From Bacteroidetes bacterium 46-16 (GTDB lineage: Bacteria > Bacteroidota > Bacteroidia > Chitinophagales > Chitinophagaceae): a stretch of DNA of 64,000 bases. The stretch is taken from assembly GCA_001897835.1 (NCBI GenBank), contig MKUN01000053.1, positions 62,001 to 126,000 of the forward strand. The letters are read 5' to 3'. Below the pieces are notes generated by a model. It was not told the DNA's origin. It saw only the letters and a program-made list of their open reading frames with translations, and made no database searches. The position numbers were made by a program, and so were the translations under genes. This document shows, piece after piece, positions 33,979-44,158 of the stretch; the first letter of the stretch is position 1, and every line of letters starts with the position of its first letter.

Positions 33979-34545
33979 GTGCACGAGATAGAACCATATT
34001 ATAACTGGCGACACTTGTACATAGCAGAAGAGGATGAGAATTCTCCTTTTTTTGGGCGTGAGTACAGTGAGTTTGAGTTTTCCAATACAGTTTACAATTA
34101 CTATATACATCCGCAATGGGATGAATTCGGGTCGCGGACATTATATCTTAAGATACTCTTTGCCGATTATGATTTCAACTATGTTATCATAGAACTGATA
34201 GGGGAGTGGAATGATGCTGTAGAGAATGATATCATGCAGTTGAAGCGCTCTATCATAGATGAAATAACACCAAAGGGCATCAACAAATTCATACTGATCA
34301 CAGAGAATGTATTGAATTTTCACAGCAGCGATACCGATTATTACGAGGAGTGGTATGAAGATATAAAGGATGATGGTGGCTGGGTCGTGGCCATCAATAT
34401 GCCGGAACAAACACAATATGATTTTAAAAAATCGCATATAGACCGGTATATACAATTGCTGGATGTGCCTGAATGGCGTACCTACCAGCCACACCTCTTT
34501 TTCCAGGTTGTGGACAACAAGATGCTAAAATTGCTTAATGCGTAG
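33979..34545 (+). CDS. Conserved hypothetical protein
   Basis: 188 residues from a GTG at 33979; no ATG fits the early conserved part. It is acidic and Tyr-rich (IEPYYNWRHLYIAEEDENSPFFG) without signal peptide or membrane segment. Strand/helix alternation such as TLYLKILFADYDFNYVIIEL and GWVVAINMPEQT suggests a soluble alpha/beta fold. I recognise no family, though similar proteins occur near this locus in related Bacteroidota as far as I recall. It precedes the sdh promoter region. Confidence 0.7.
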   Translation: MHEIEPYYNWRHLYIAEEDENSPFFGREYSEFEFSNTVYNYYIHPQWDEFGSRTLYLKILFADYDFNYVIIELIGEWNDAVENDIMQLKRSIIDEITPKGINKFILITENVLNFHSSDTDYYEEWYEDIKDDGGWVVAINMPEQTQYDFKKSHIDRYIQLLDVPEWRTYQPHLFFQVVDNKMLKLLNA

Positions 34546-34648
34546 GCAGCAGCACTTCTTTTTAATTTCAAATAATTATATATTTCAATTATAGCCTGTA
34601 TTTAGCACATTCTGTATCTAAAGGTTAGCGTTTTAGTTTTTAGCGTGT

Positions 34649-34656
34649 TATCTTTG
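34649..34656 (+). promoter_or_regulatory. Candidate -7 element of the sdhCAB promoter
   Basis: TATCTTTG matches TAnnTTTG and lies 46 bases before the sdhC start codon, within a 157-bp AT-rich gap. A weak TTTAG sits upstream where a TTG-type -33 box would be expected. Confidence 0.45.
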
Positions 34657-34702
34657 CGGGGATTTTAGTAAACAGATCATCTTTTTAATACCGCCGGTAC
34701 GT

Positions 34703-35371
34703 ATGAATTGGAAAAATGCTTTCAGTACATCTATTGGTAAGAAACTACAAATGAGCCTTACGGGATTGTTTCTTATCATATTCCTTATAGTACACTGTTA
34801 TATTAATGCACAGATTTTTTATAATGACGGCGGCGTTCGGTTCACGGAAGCCGCCCATTTTATGGGTACCAATTTCGTGATCCGTACGATAGAATTGGGA
34901 TTATTTGCATTCCTGATATTGCATAGCGTGCAGGGCCTGCTGTTATGGGCTAAGAACCGTGCCCGCCGCAATACCCGCTATGCTGTTAATGCAGGAAACA
35001 GCACCAGCAAATGGTATAGCCGCTCTATGGCATTGCTGGGTACTTTGGTCTTATTATTCCTCGTCCTGCATCTTTCCAAGTTCTGGGGGCCTAATCGCCT
35101 TTCACAAACCACGGGCAATGGTGAACTGGACCTTTATACGATGATGCGCGATGAGTTCCAGGTCACTTGGGTGGTCATCGTTTATATACTGGGCTGTATT
35201 GCACTGGGCTGGCATTTGCTGCATGGCTTTTACAGTGCCTTCCAGACACTGGGGCTTGGCACCCACAGGTATAAGGGCATTATTAAAGGCATAGGTGTAG
35301 CATTCTCCATTATAGTGCCGGTCATTTTTGCACTGATGCCTGTATCCTTTTACATGGGCTGGGTATCATGA
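34703..35371 (+). CDS. sdhC: Succinate dehydrogenase cytochrome b subunit
   Basis: 222 residues with five hydrophobic helices (~18-38, 60-84, 107-130, 150-175, 192-215), the layout of the single-subunit, di-haem anchor of type B quinol-linked enzymes (Bacillus/Wolinella type). Candidate haem-ligand histidines occur in the helices, for example VHCYI near residue 31, LILHSVQG near 74, LVLHLSK near 123 and WHLLHGF near 172-176. It anchors SdhA and SdhB to the inner membrane and moves electrons to the menaquinone pool. First gene of sdhCAB; the gap to sdhA is 38 bp. Confidence 0.93.
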   Translation: MNWKNAFSTSIGKKLQMSLTGLFLIIFLIVHCYINAQIFYNDGGVRFTEAAHFMGTNFVIRTIELGLFAFLILHSVQGLLLWAKNRARRNTRYAVNAGNSTSKWYSRSMALLGTLVLLFLVLHLSKFWGPNRLSQTTGNGELDLYTMMRDEFQVTWVVIVYILGCIALGWHLLHGFYSAFQTLGLGTHRYKGIIKGIGVAFSIIVPVIFALMPVSFYMGWVS

Positions 35372-35409
35372 TGCTCAATTTTTAATTAAATAATTTTCGT
35401 TCTTTCGAT

Positions 35410-37386
35410 ATGACACTTAATTCAAAAATTCCTGCAGGGCCACTTGAGTCGAAATGGAAAAACTACAAATCAACATGCAAGCTGGTGAACCCGGCCAATA
35501 AAAGGCATCTTGATGTAATAGTGATCGGTACAGGGCTTGCAGGGGCATCGGCGGCGGCATCGTTGGGTGAGATGGGCTATAAGGTGAAGACCTTTTGTTT
35601 CCAGGATAGCCCGCGCAGGGCACACTCTATAGCCGCACAGGGCGGTATCAATGCTGCAAAAAATTACCAGAACGACGGTGATAGTACTTATCGCCTGTTT
35701 TACGATACGATAAAAGGTGGCGACTACCGTGCAAGGGAAGGTAATGTGTACCGCCTTGCAGAAGTGAGTGCGAACATCATAGACCAGTGTGTGGCACAGG
35801 GCGTGCCCTTTGCCCGTGAATATGGTGGACTGCTCAGCAACCGTTCATTTGGCGGTGTGCAGGTGCAACGCACCTTTTATGCTGCAGGCCAGACAGGGCA
35901 GCAACTGCTTATAGGTGCCTACCAGGCACTGGAAAGGCAGGTGGCGCTGGGTAATGTGACCCAATACAGCCGCCACGAAATGCAGGAGCTGGTAATGATA
36001 GACGGCAAGGCCCGTGGTATCATAGCCCGCAACCTGGTGACCGGCGAGCTGGAACGTTTCTTTGGCCATGCGGTACTGCTGTGCAGTGGTGGTTATGGTA
36101 ACGTATTCTATTTATCGACCAATGCTATGGGCAGTAATGTGACTGCTGCATGGAAAGCACATAAGAAAGGGGCCTATTTTGGCAATCCCTGTTTTACACA
36201 GATACATCCTACCTGCATACCTGTAAGCGGCGATCACCAGTCGAAGCTGACGCTGATGTCTGAATCGCTGCGTAACGACGGGCGCATATGGGTGCCAAAG
36301 AAACAAGGCGACAGCCGTAAGGCGAATGATATACCTGAAGAAGAACGCGATTATTACCTGGAAAGAAGATATCCCGCCTTTGGCAACCTGGTACCGCGCG
36401 ATGTGGCCAGCCGTGCAGCGAAAGAGCGTTGCGATGCTGGCTACGGAGTAGGGGCCAGCAAACAGGCTGTTTATCTCGATTATTCATCGGCCATAGAGCG
36501 ATATGGCAAGACAGAAGCTAATAAACAAGGCATAGAGAACCCCGATGCCCGTACCATACGTGAGCTGGGTGAAGGCGTGGTGAAAGAAAAGTACGGCAAC
36601 CTCTTCGAAATGTATGAGAAAATAACCGGCGAGGACCCTTATAAAGTGCCTATGCGCATATATCCCGCGGTACACTATACTATGGGTGGCCTGTGGGTCG
36701 ATTATGAATTGCAGACCAATATACCGGGCCTGTATGCGTTGGGCGAGGCTAACTTCAGCGACCATGGTGCTAACCGCCTTGGCGCTTCGGCTCTCATGCA
36801 GGGCTTGGCCGATGGTTATTTTGTAGTGCCTTATACATTGGGCAACAACCTTGCCGATGATATACGCACGAAAGCAATACCTACCGACCACCCGGCCTTT
36901 GAAGCTGCTGAAAAAGAAGTGAGCGACAGGATAAACCGCCTGATGAATATAAAAGGCAAGGAAAGCGTGGAGAGCTTCCACAAGCGCCTGGGCAAGATCA
37001 TGTGGAATAAATGCGGTATGGCGCGTAATGCACAAGGCCTGAAGGAAGCAATAGAAGAGATCAAGGCACTGCGCAAGGAATTCTGGAGCAATGTATTCAT
37101 ACCGGGTGATATAAAAGAATTCAACCCAGAACTGGATAAAGCGGGCCGTGTGGCCGACTTTTTAGAATTGGGTGAGTTGATGTGCCTGGATGCGCTGAAC
37201 CGTAATGAGAGTTGCGGTGGCCACTTCCGTGAAGAATACCAGACCGAAGACGGAGAAGCGCTCAGGCAGGATGATCAGTACATGTACGTATCGGCATGGG
37301 AGTACAAAGGCGATAGCCAATATGAAATGCACAAGGAGGCGCTGGACTACGAAGTAGTGCACCCGACACAACGTTCTTACAAATAA
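35410..37386 (+). CDS. sdhA: Succinate dehydrogenase / fumarate reductase flavoprotein subunit
   Basis: 658 residues. The FAD-binding motif is [19 protein letters not shown] (residues ~37-55). The covalent FAD site His is in [15 protein letters not shown] (~66-80). The catalytic region has the HPTCIP segment (~268-273), and [17 protein letters not shown] (~448-464) is a typical FAD-contacting segment. The enzyme oxidises succinate to fumarate in the citric-acid cycle. The size and sequence suit the Bacteroidota three-subunit enzyme. It is flanked by sdhC and sdhB on the same transcript. Confidence 0.96.
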   Translation: MTLNSKIPAGPLESKWKNYKSTCKLVNPANKRHLDVIVIGTGLAGASAAASLGEMGYKVKTFCFQDSPRRAHSIAAQGGINAAKNYQNDGDSTYRLFYDTIKGGDYRAREGNVYRLAEVSANIIDQCVAQGVPFAREYGGLLSNRSFGGVQVQRTFYAAGQTGQQLLIGAYQALERQVALGNVTQYSRHEMQELVMIDGKARGIIARNLVTGELERFFGHAVLLCSGGYGNVFYLSTNAMGSNVTAAWKAHKKGAYFGNPCFTQIHPTCIPVSGDHQSKLTLMSESLRNDGRIWVPKKQGDSRKANDIPEEERDYYLERRYPAFGNLVPRDVASRAAKERCDAGYGVGASKQAVYLDYSSAIERYGKTEANKQGIENPDARTIRELGEGVVKEKYGNLFEMYEKITGEDPYKVPMRIYPAVHYTMGGLWVDYELQTNIPGLYALGEANFSDHGANRLGASALMQGLADGYFVVPYTLGNNLADDIRTKAIPTDHPAFEAAEKEVSDRINRLMNIKGKESVESFHKRLGKIMWNKCGMARNAQGLKEAIEEIKALRKEFWSNVFIPGDIKEFNPELDKAGRVADFLELGELMCLDALNRNESCGGHFREEYQTEDGEALRQDDQYMYVSAWEYKGDSQYEMHKEALDYEVVHPTQRSYK

Positions 37387-37414
37387 TTTTAAATGTTCAA
37401 ATTTTCAGATTAGA

Positions 37415-38188
37415 ATGGAACATTACCATATGAATCTCACACTGAAGGTGTGGAAGCAAAAAAATAAAAACGAAAAGGGCCACTTTGAAACATACCAGGT
37501 GAAGGATATTTCTTCGGAGATGTCTTTCCTCGAGATGTTCGATGTGCTGAACGAACAGCTGGTAGCTGAGGGAAAGGAACCCATAGCCTTTGACCATGAC
37601 TGCCGTGAAGGTATATGCGGCATGTGCAGTATGCACATAAATGGCCGTGCCCACGGTCCATGGCACCATACCACTACCTGCCAGTTGCATATGCGTGAAT
37701 ATAAAAACGGAGATACGATAGTGGTGGAACCCTGGAGGGCAAATTCCTTCCCGGTCATTAAAGACCTTGTGGTGGACCGTACTTCCTTCGATCGCATCAT
37801 AGAGGCCGGTGGTTATATATCTGTAAACACAGGTAATGCTGTGGATGCGAATGCGCTGCCCATAGAAAAACAAAAAGCTGATGAAGCTTTTGCTGCCGCT
37901 GCCTGTATTGGCTGTGGTGCCTGCGTGGCTGCCTGTCCCAATGCATCGGCTATGCTCTTCGTATCGGCCAAGGTATCGCACCTTGCTTTATTGCCGCAGG
38001 GCGATCCCGAGCGTAAAACGCGTGCGGTGAATATGATACAGCAGATGGATAAAGAAGGCTTTGGCAGCTGTACCAATATAGGTGCCTGTGAAGCGGAGTG
38101 TCCTAAAGGCATATCACTGGAAAATATAGCCCGACTGAACCGCGAGTATATAGGTGCTGTATTCTCCGGCAGCGGTGAAGGAGCATAA
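37415..38188 (+). CDS. sdhB: Succinate dehydrogenase / fumarate reductase iron-sulfur subunit
   Basis: 257 residues. The N-terminal plant-type ferredoxin half holds the [2Fe-2S] cluster ([12 protein letters not shown] and a later C in TTTCQL). The C-terminal half binds [4Fe-4S] and [3Fe-4S] clusters through [12 protein letters not shown] (~167-178) and the [15 protein letters not shown] segment (~214-228). It passes electrons from SdhA to the haems of SdhC. It is the last gene of sdhCAB and is followed by a terminator. Confidence 0.96.
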   Translation: MEHYHMNLTLKVWKQKNKNEKGHFETYQVKDISSEMSFLEMFDVLNEQLVAEGKEPIAFDHDCREGICGMCSMHINGRAHGPWHHTTTCQLHMREYKNGDTIVVEPWRANSFPVIKDLVVDRTSFDRIIEAGGYISVNTGNAVDANALPIEKQKADEAFAAAACIGCGACVAACPNASAMLFVSAKVSHLALLPQGDPERKTRAVNMIQQMDKEGFGSCTNIGACEAECPKGISLENIARLNREYIGAVFSGSGEGA

Positions 38189-38217
38189 AATGAATATTTT
38201 ATCGAATTAATATACCG

Positions 38218-38244
38218 GGCTGCCTTAAACGGCAGCCTTTTCTT
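38218..38244 (+). terminator. Rho-independent terminator of sdhCAB
   Basis: GGCTGCC (38218-38224), loop TTAAAC and GGCAGCC (38231-38237) are followed by TTTTCTT. Confidence 0.85.
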
Positions 38245-38255
38245 ATTTTGTAGAC

Positions 38256-39419
38256 ATGTTCAGGAGACTAATCATATTGCTAGCAGCTATTATGTCATTT
38301 ACGGCAGTACATGCACAAGACGATAGCAGCCATTTAAGGATCAGCCTGCTTACCTGCGGGGTAGGCGAGGAGCTATACTCTTCTTTCGGGCATACCGGTG
38401 TACGTATTATTGACAGCAGCAGGGGTATGGACATAGTTTACAACTATGGTACTTTCAATTTTGGCGACCCCGATTTTTATAGCAAGTTCGTAAGAGGCAA
38501 GCTGCTGTATTATGTTTCCAAAGACGTTTTTGAAGGCTTTATGGACGAATATGTGTATGAGCACCGTAAGGTGGAGGAGCAGGTGTTGTTGCTGAATGGT
38601 GAACAGAAAAGAAAGATCGATTCGTTCCTGGAGTGGAACGCACTGCCCGCACACAGGGATTATAAATACGATTTTCTCTTCGATAATTGTGCTACCCGCA
38701 TAAGGGATATCGGTCCTAATATTTTAGGGCCGGGTTTTAAATTTGGCCGTACCCTGCCTGAAAACTCGAAGATGACCTTCCGCAATATCATTGATCAATA
38801 TCTTGCCCGCAAGCACTGGGAGCGTTTCGGTATCGATATCGCTTTAGGCAGCAGGATAGATAAGGTAATGAGCAATAGCGATGTAATGTTCCTGCCCGAT
38901 TATTTAAGGGACGGGCTGGCAGGTGCCACGCTCAATGGGCAAAAGGTAGCAGGCGAAACTAAGGTGATACTGCCTGGGGGCGATGATCATAGTTCGGGTG
39001 GCTTGAACCAACCCTTCCTGCTCACATGTCTTATCGCCATATTGACCATAGCTGGGCTCACAGTTGAAAAACTGAAAATATTGGGTAAAGTAATGAGCTT
39101 TGTATTAATGTTAGTGACCGGCTTGCTGGGCTGTTTTCTAATTTTTATGTGGTTGGGGACGGACCACCAGGCCTGCCAGAATAACCTGAATGTGTTATGG
39201 GCGCTGCCAACCAATATTATTTTTGTCTTTTCGAGGAAGAATAAAGACCGTTATGCGCTCGTGGCTATCCTATTATTGATCGTAAGCCTGCTGTTGCATA
39301 TCTTACATATACAGGAATTGCCGCTGCTTGAATTAATGCCTTTATTGCTTGCCTTGTTATTTGTTTATGGCATGGTTTTAAGACGTTCAAAAGCAAAAAG
39401 GCTCAATGGTAATCAGTAA
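38256..39419 (+). CDS. DUF4105 (Lnb-like) membrane protein
   Basis: 387 residues with a signal peptide (MFRRLIILLAAIMSFTAVHA). The periplasmic DUF4105 domain (~25-220) carries SSFGHTGVRI (His near residue 46) and FDNCATRIRD (Cys near 146), the likely catalytic pair of this NlpC/P60-like hydrolase family. Four to five hydrophobic helices occupy ~255-380. Substrate unknown; envelope lipoprotein or peptide processing is possible. The hydrolase gene downstream overlaps its end by 14 bp. Confidence 0.88.
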   Translation: MFRRLIILLAAIMSFTAVHAQDDSSHLRISLLTCGVGEELYSSFGHTGVRIIDSSRGMDIVYNYGTFNFGDPDFYSKFVRGKLLYYVSKDVFEGFMDEYVYEHRKVEEQVLLLNGEQKRKIDSFLEWNALPAHRDYKYDFLFDNCATRIRDIGPNILGPGFKFGRTLPENSKMTFRNIIDQYLARKHWERFGIDIALGSRIDKVMSNSDVMFLPDYLRDGLAGATLNGQKVAGETKVILPGGDDHSSGGLNQPFLLTCLIAILTIAGLTVEKLKILGKVMSFVLMLVTGLLGCFLIFMWLGTDHQACQNNLNVLWALPTNIIFVFSRKNKDRYALVAILLLIVSLLLHILHIQELPLLELMPLLLALLFVYGMVLRRSKAKRLNGNQ

Positions 39420-40206
39420 CAGGCAGTTCCCGTCTATATATTATCAAAAGTTCGGTAGCGGGCCTGCTATTGTCTTATTGCATGGCTTTCCCGAAAGTGG
39501 TGTTTTATGGAAAGATGTATGGCCTGCTTTGGCGGAACAATACACAGTTATCGTACCAGATCTGCCCGGTAGCGGGAAGAGCGCACGAGGCAACGATGCT
39601 ATAAGTATAGAAGCATTGGCTGGCAGTGTTGCTGCAGTACTTGAAGCCGAGCAGGTTGATCAGGCTTTGCTAGCCGGGCATTCCATGGGTGGCTATATAG
39701 CCCTTGCCTTTGCAGCATTATATTCCTCAAAGCTCGCAGGCCTGTCAATGGTACACTCTACGGCATATGCCGATGATGAGGAAAAGAAAAATAACCGCAA
39801 AAAGGCCATTGAACTTATACGAAAAGGGGGTAAAGAGCCGTTTATAAAGCAAATGATACCGGCATTATTCTCCCCCCGTACCAAAGAAACCCTTCCCGGC
39901 ATCATTGAAAGACAGGTAGAAAGTGGCTTAAAGCTTGAGGCCGAAAGCATGATAGCCTATTACCAGGCCATGCTGGAAAGGCCCGATAGGATCGGCCTTG
40001 TTGCCAATGCAGCTTTCCCCATGCAATGGATCATAGGAAAGGACGATTCGGTCATATCTTTTACAAAAGGATTACAACAATGTACCCTGGCTTATACTAA
40101 CTTTGTATCTGTCTATAATATGTGTGGGCATATGAGTATGCTCGAGAACAAAGATGGCCTGGTATTTGACCTCTTAGATTTTGCAGCATACTGCTTTTGG
40201 TCTTAA
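39406..40206 (+). CDS. Alpha/beta hydrolase
   Basis: 266 residues of the alpha/beta-hydrolase fold. An HG oxyanion motif is seen in VLLHGFPESG (residues ~24-33), the nucleophile Ser in LAGHSMGGYIAL (~87-98), an Asp in the IGKDDSV segment (~211), and the catalytic His in NMCGHMSM (~244). Substrate cannot be told; sequence resembles haloalkane-dehalogenase/esterase-like members. Coupled to the DUF4105 gene by a 14-bp overlap and followed 12 bp later by the PKD protein gene. Confidence 0.9.
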   Translation: MVISNRQFPSIYYQKFGSGPAIVLLHGFPESGVLWKDVWPALAEQYTVIVPDLPGSGKSARGNDAISIEALAGSVAAVLEAEQVDQALLAGHSMGGYIALAFAALYSSKLAGLSMVHSTAYADDEEKKNNRKKAIELIRKGGKEPFIKQMIPALFSPRTKETLPGIIERQVESGLKLEAESMIAYYQAMLERPDRIGLVANAAFPMQWIIGKDDSVISFTKGLQQCTLAYTNFVSVYNMCGHMSMLENKDGLVFDLLDFAAYCFWS

Positions 40207-40218
40207 TACGGAATTTGG

Positions 40219-42126
40219 ATGCACTGTAAGGGATTTAAAATATATTGTTGGTTATTCCCGGTATTGTTTGCGGCGATACCGGCAAGAGCTTCCCATATAG
40301 TGGGTGGTGAGGTTAGTTACAAATGCCAGGGTAATAACAGCTACCAAATTACCATAAACATTTACGAAGATTGCCAGACTGGTTACCATGATGCAATACA
40401 GCAGGATGATCCCGGTTTGATCAGCATATATGACGGGGCCGATTTCAGGCATCGTGTGGTTTTCGACTCAATAAGGCTCAATCCGCGCATTAGCGTTCCT
40501 GCCAACTTCAGTAACCAGTGTATTAAGAACTATCCTACGGTATGCCTGTATAAGGCCAGCTTTATAAAGAATTATAATTTACCCCCCAGCACTACCGGGT
40601 ATATGATCGTGTACCAGCGCTGCTGCAGGAATGCTACTGTGCTGAATGTGGTGAACCCGGGCATTACCGGGGCTACCTACTACACTACTATACCTCCTGT
40701 GCAGGATGCCGCCTGTAATAATAGTGCGGTATTTAAAAATTATCCGCCGCAGATCATTTGCCTGAACACGCCATTGCTGTATGACCACTCTGCTGCCGAT
40801 CCGGATGGCGATTCACTGAGCTATGAGTTTTGTACCGCATACGCCGGTGGCGATGAAGATCATGTAAAACCTGTACCCGCGCCACCACCTTTCCCGCCAT
40901 TACAATATGTTTCTCCTTTTTCTGCGGTCAATCCTATGGCCGGGTTCCCGCAGATCAAAATAGATCCGGTTACAGGGATCATTTCAGGCACACCCAATAT
41001 TGCCGGGCGCTTTGTGGTTACCGTCTGCTGTCATGAATGGCGCAATGGTATGATGATCAATACGGTTTTCAGAGATTTCCAGTTCGTAGTGACCAATTGC
41101 AGTAAAGCCGTAGTGGCCAACATACCTATCCTGTCAGACGAGCCGAACACGTATATCATTCAATGCGAGGGCTTAACTGTGCATTTTAGCAATAAAAGCG
41201 AAGGCGGGTTTTCCTGGCATTGGGATCTTGGCGTACCAGGAGCCACCTCTACCGAGTTCGAGCCTACCTACACTTACCCCGATACCGGCACCTATACAGT
41301 AACGCTTGTGGTAAACCCGGGCAGTACCTGCGCGGATAGTATTACCCGTTTAGTTAAGGTCTACCCTTCTTTCAAAACAGATTTTTCGGTGAGTGGATTG
41401 CATTGTCCCGGTAGCCAGCTTTCTTTTACTGATCTTACAGAGTCAACCTATAAACCGGTTGTTTCCTGGACATGGAACTTTGGCGATGGCCAGTCGTCGA
41501 GTCAGCAAAACCCTGTACACATCTATTCGGCAGGCAATGATTATAATGTAAGCCTTATATCGAAGAATGTAAAGGGTTGTAGGGACACGGCCATACAGGA
41601 TGTATATATTGAAAAATTCAAACCTTTTGCAGGCAATGATACCATTATCGTATCAGGTGAGCGGATCAACTTCAATGCTACAGGAGGCCTGTTCTACACC
41701 TGGACGCCAGGTACTAACCTTAATGCAACAAGTATCGCTAACCCTACAGGCACTTATCCCGATACCGGGCACTTTGCTTATAATGTATATATAAAGAGTG
41801 AGGCTGGCTGTGAAGGTAATGACTCTATAAAGGTCTGGGTGGTGGCACAATCTTCCTACTTTGTACCCAATGCATTTAGCCCTAATGGAGATGGTATCAA
41901 TGACTTGCTGCGGCCCATTGCCATAGGATATAGTGCCAATAATTATTTCAGGATATTCAACCGTTTTGGGGAGGTGGTTTTTGCCAGCAAGGATTTCAGC
42001 GAAGGATGGAACGGTACTTATAAGGGTCAGCGTGCCGATATGGGCACCTATTTCTGGGAGCTGAGCGTTACCAACAGGTTTGGTAAAAGGGAATTTTACA
42101 AAGGTGATGTGACGTTAATCCGTTAA
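40219..42126 (+). CDS. PKD-domain T9SS type B secreted protein (tandem paralogue 1)
   Basis: 635 residues with a signal peptide (cleavage after ARA, before SHIVGGEVSY). The N-terminal half is Cys-rich (YIVYQRCCRNATV, NNSAVFKNYPPQIICLN, CCHEWRNGMMINTV). PKD domains follow (WHWDLGVPGATSTEFEP..., WTWNFGDGQSSSQQNP). The C-terminus is CHU_C (YFVPNAFSPNGDGIND ... FYKGDVTLIR), the type B signal for T9SS export. The adjacent gene encodes a protein of exactly the same length and order, so this is a tandem duplication. Probably a surface or gliding-associated protein; partner unknown. Confidence 0.9.
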   Translation: MHCKGFKIYCWLFPVLFAAIPARASHIVGGEVSYKCQGNNSYQITINIYEDCQTGYHDAIQQDDPGLISIYDGADFRHRVVFDSIRLNPRISVPANFSNQCIKNYPTVCLYKASFIKNYNLPPSTTGYMIVYQRCCRNATVLNVVNPGITGATYYTTIPPVQDAACNNSAVFKNYPPQIICLNTPLLYDHSAADPDGDSLSYEFCTAYAGGDEDHVKPVPAPPPFPPLQYVSPFSAVNPMAGFPQIKIDPVTGIISGTPNIAGRFVVTVCCHEWRNGMMINTVFRDFQFVVTNCSKAVVANIPILSDEPNTYIIQCEGLTVHFSNKSEGGFSWHWDLGVPGATSTEFEPTYTYPDTGTYTVTLVVNPGSTCADSITRLVKVYPSFKTDFSVSGLHCPGSQLSFTDLTESTYKPVVSWTWNFGDGQSSSQQNPVHIYSAGNDYNVSLISKNVKGCRDTAIQDVYIEKFKPFAGNDTIIVSGERINFNATGGLFYTWTPGTNLNATSIANPTGTYPDTGHFAYNVYIKSEAGCEGNDSIKVWVVAQSSYFVPNAFSPNGDGINDLLRPIAIGYSANNYFRIFNRFGEVVFASKDFSEGWNGTYKGQRADMGTYFWELSVTNRFGKREFYKGDVTLIR

Positions 42127-42150
42127 AAATCTTTAATTTTATCGCAGAAT

Positions 42151-44058
42151 ATGTGCTTTAGGCGAAACATAAGCTGCTTGGTGCTTCTTTTCTTGGTCGT
42201 ATTTTTTTCCTCTGCCAGAGCTTCACATATTGTTGGGGGAGATATAACTTATAAGTGTCTCGGGAATAACGATTACCAGGTTACTATAGAAATATACGAA
42301 GATTGCCTTACCGGGCAGCAATCAGCAATACAGGAAGATAACCCGGCATACCTGGTGATCTATACGGGTGCCGATTTTCAAACACCGGTACAGTTTGATT
42401 CAATACCCCTGCTCGACCGGCCTACAGTGCCGGCGAACTTTAGTAACCAGTGTATTAATAACTATCCAAATACCTGCCTGTATAAAGCGACTTTTACCAA
42501 AAAGTATCACCTGAACCCCAGTTCCACTGGTTACATGATCGTGTACCAGCGCTGTTGCAGGAATGCCACTATTTTAAATATTGCGAACCCTGGTTCTGTA
42601 GGTGCTACTTATTCCTGCACCATACCCCCTTCGCAACTGGCTGTATGTAATAATAGTGCTGTTTTTAAAAATTATCCTCCCCAGATCATATGTTTGAACA
42701 ATCCCCTGGTCTATGATCACTCTGCTACAGATGCCGACGGAGACTCGCTTAGTTACGAGTTTTGTACTTCTTATGTGGGGGGAAGCACCAACGATGCCAA
42801 ACCATTACCGCTGGCGCCACCATATACGCCGGTTAATTATATTTCGCCATTTACAGCAACGAATCCCATGGGAGGTTTCCCGCAGATAAGTATTGACCCG
42901 GTAACGGGTTTGATAACCGGGAAGCCTAACATACAGGGCCGTTTTGTGGTCACTGTTTGCTGCCACGAATGGCGGAACGGGAACATGATCAACACGGTAA
43001 CGCGCGATTTCCAGTTCGTGGTTACCAATTGCAGCCGTGCTGTGGTAGCTGATATACCAAGGCTATCCACCGAGAGCAATACCTATATCGTTCAATGCAA
43101 AAGTTATACGGTATCATTTCTGAATAGCAGCACGGGGGGATTTGCTTATTTTTGGGACTTTGGTGTGCCCGGTGCTACATCCACTGAATTTCAACCCAGC
43201 TATACTTATCCCGATACCGGTACCTATCTTGTAAAGCTTACGGTCAATGAAGGCAGTACATGCCCTGACAGTACTACTGTGCTGGTAAAGATATATCCAT
43301 CGTTCCAGGGCGATTTTAATGTTACCGGCCTGCACTGTCCGGATGCACCGCTTACTTTTACCGATATATCTCAATCGACCTATAAACCGATAACCTTCTG
43401 GAAGTGGGATTTTGGTGACCAGCAAAGTGCCAATACCCAAAATGCTGTACACGCTTATTCCCAAGGCAGAACATATAAAGTCACGCTTACATCCGGCAAT
43501 TATTTGGGCTGTGCTGATACGGTGACAAAAGATGTATATGTAGAGGATTTTAAGCCATTTGCGGGTAATGATACGATAATAGTTGCTGGCGAGATGATAA
43601 ATTTCAACGCTTCAGGTGGTGTAGAATATACCTGGACCCCTGCAACTTTGCTCAATACCTTTATGGGGCCTAACCCCATAGGCCACTATCCGGATACGGG
43701 CCATTACAATTATAATGTGCATATTAAAAGCATAGAACAATGTGAGGGGGATGACTCCATTAAAGTGTGGGTAGTTGCGCAACCTTCTTATTTTGTACCA
43801 TCAGCCTTTTCACCAAATGGCGATGGAAGGAATGATCTGTTGCGACCTATAGCTATAGGTTACAGTGCCAATAACTATTTCCGGATATTCAACCGGTTTG
43901 GTGAAAAGGTTTTTGAGAGTAAAGATTTTAGCGAAGGATGGGATGGCAATTACAAAGGAGAGCCAGCCGATGTAGGGACCTATTTTTGGGAATTGAGTGT
44001 TACCAACCGGCATGCTGAAAAAGAATTCTATAAAGGTGATGTTACATTGATACGCTAA
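42151..44058 (+). CDS. PKD-domain T9SS type B secreted protein (tandem paralogue 2)
   Basis: 635 residues, the same length and domain order as the preceding gene, starting 24 bp after it. The signal peptide ends near SSARA. SHIVGGDITYKC, YMIVYQRCCRNATIL and VCCHEWRNGNMINTV are shared almost exactly, while other stretches differ freely, so the copies have diverged since duplication. It ends with the CHU_C type B sorting domain (FVPSAFSPNGDGRND). The pair is probably cotranscribed and followed by a terminator. Confidence 0.9.
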   Translation: MCFRRNISCLVLLFLVVFFSSARASHIVGGDITYKCLGNNDYQVTIEIYEDCLTGQQSAIQEDNPAYLVIYTGADFQTPVQFDSIPLLDRPTVPANFSNQCINNYPNTCLYKATFTKKYHLNPSSTGYMIVYQRCCRNATILNIANPGSVGATYSCTIPPSQLAVCNNSAVFKNYPPQIICLNNPLVYDHSATDADGDSLSYEFCTSYVGGSTNDAKPLPLAPPYTPVNYISPFTATNPMGGFPQISIDPVTGLITGKPNIQGRFVVTVCCHEWRNGNMINTVTRDFQFVVTNCSRAVVADIPRLSTESNTYIVQCKSYTVSFLNSSTGGFAYFWDFGVPGATSTEFQPSYTYPDTGTYLVKLTVNEGSTCPDSTTVLVKIYPSFQGDFNVTGLHCPDAPLTFTDISQSTYKPITFWKWDFGDQQSANTQNAVHAYSQGRTYKVTLTSGNYLGCADTVTKDVYVEDFKPFAGNDTIIVAGEMINFNASGGVEYTWTPATLLNTFMGPNPIGHYPDTGHYNYNVHIKSIEQCEGDDSIKVWVVAQPSYFVPSAFSPNGDGRNDLLRPIAIGYSANNYFRIFNRFGEKVFESKDFSEGWDGNYKGEPADVGTYFWELSVTNRHAEKEFYKGDVTLIR

Positions 44059-44080
44059 ATAGTAACAAAATATTATTTTG

Positions 44081-44107
44081 AAAGACGTGCTTACTTGTAC
44101 GTCTTTT
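44081..44107 (+). terminator. Rho-independent terminator after the PKD protein pair
   Basis: AAAGACGT (44081-44088) pairs with ACGTCTTT (44099-44106) and ends in Ts. The SDR gene begins after it. Confidence 0.7.
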
Positions 44108-44158
44108 CCTATCTTAAAACCTAAAGCAAGACCTTATCTTTACCATAAATTTTCTGAG

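Noticed and set aside
44078-44158. Upstream start of the SDR gene
   Set aside because: The extra codons overlap a terminator stem, and the Rossmann fold begins at the ATG at 44159.
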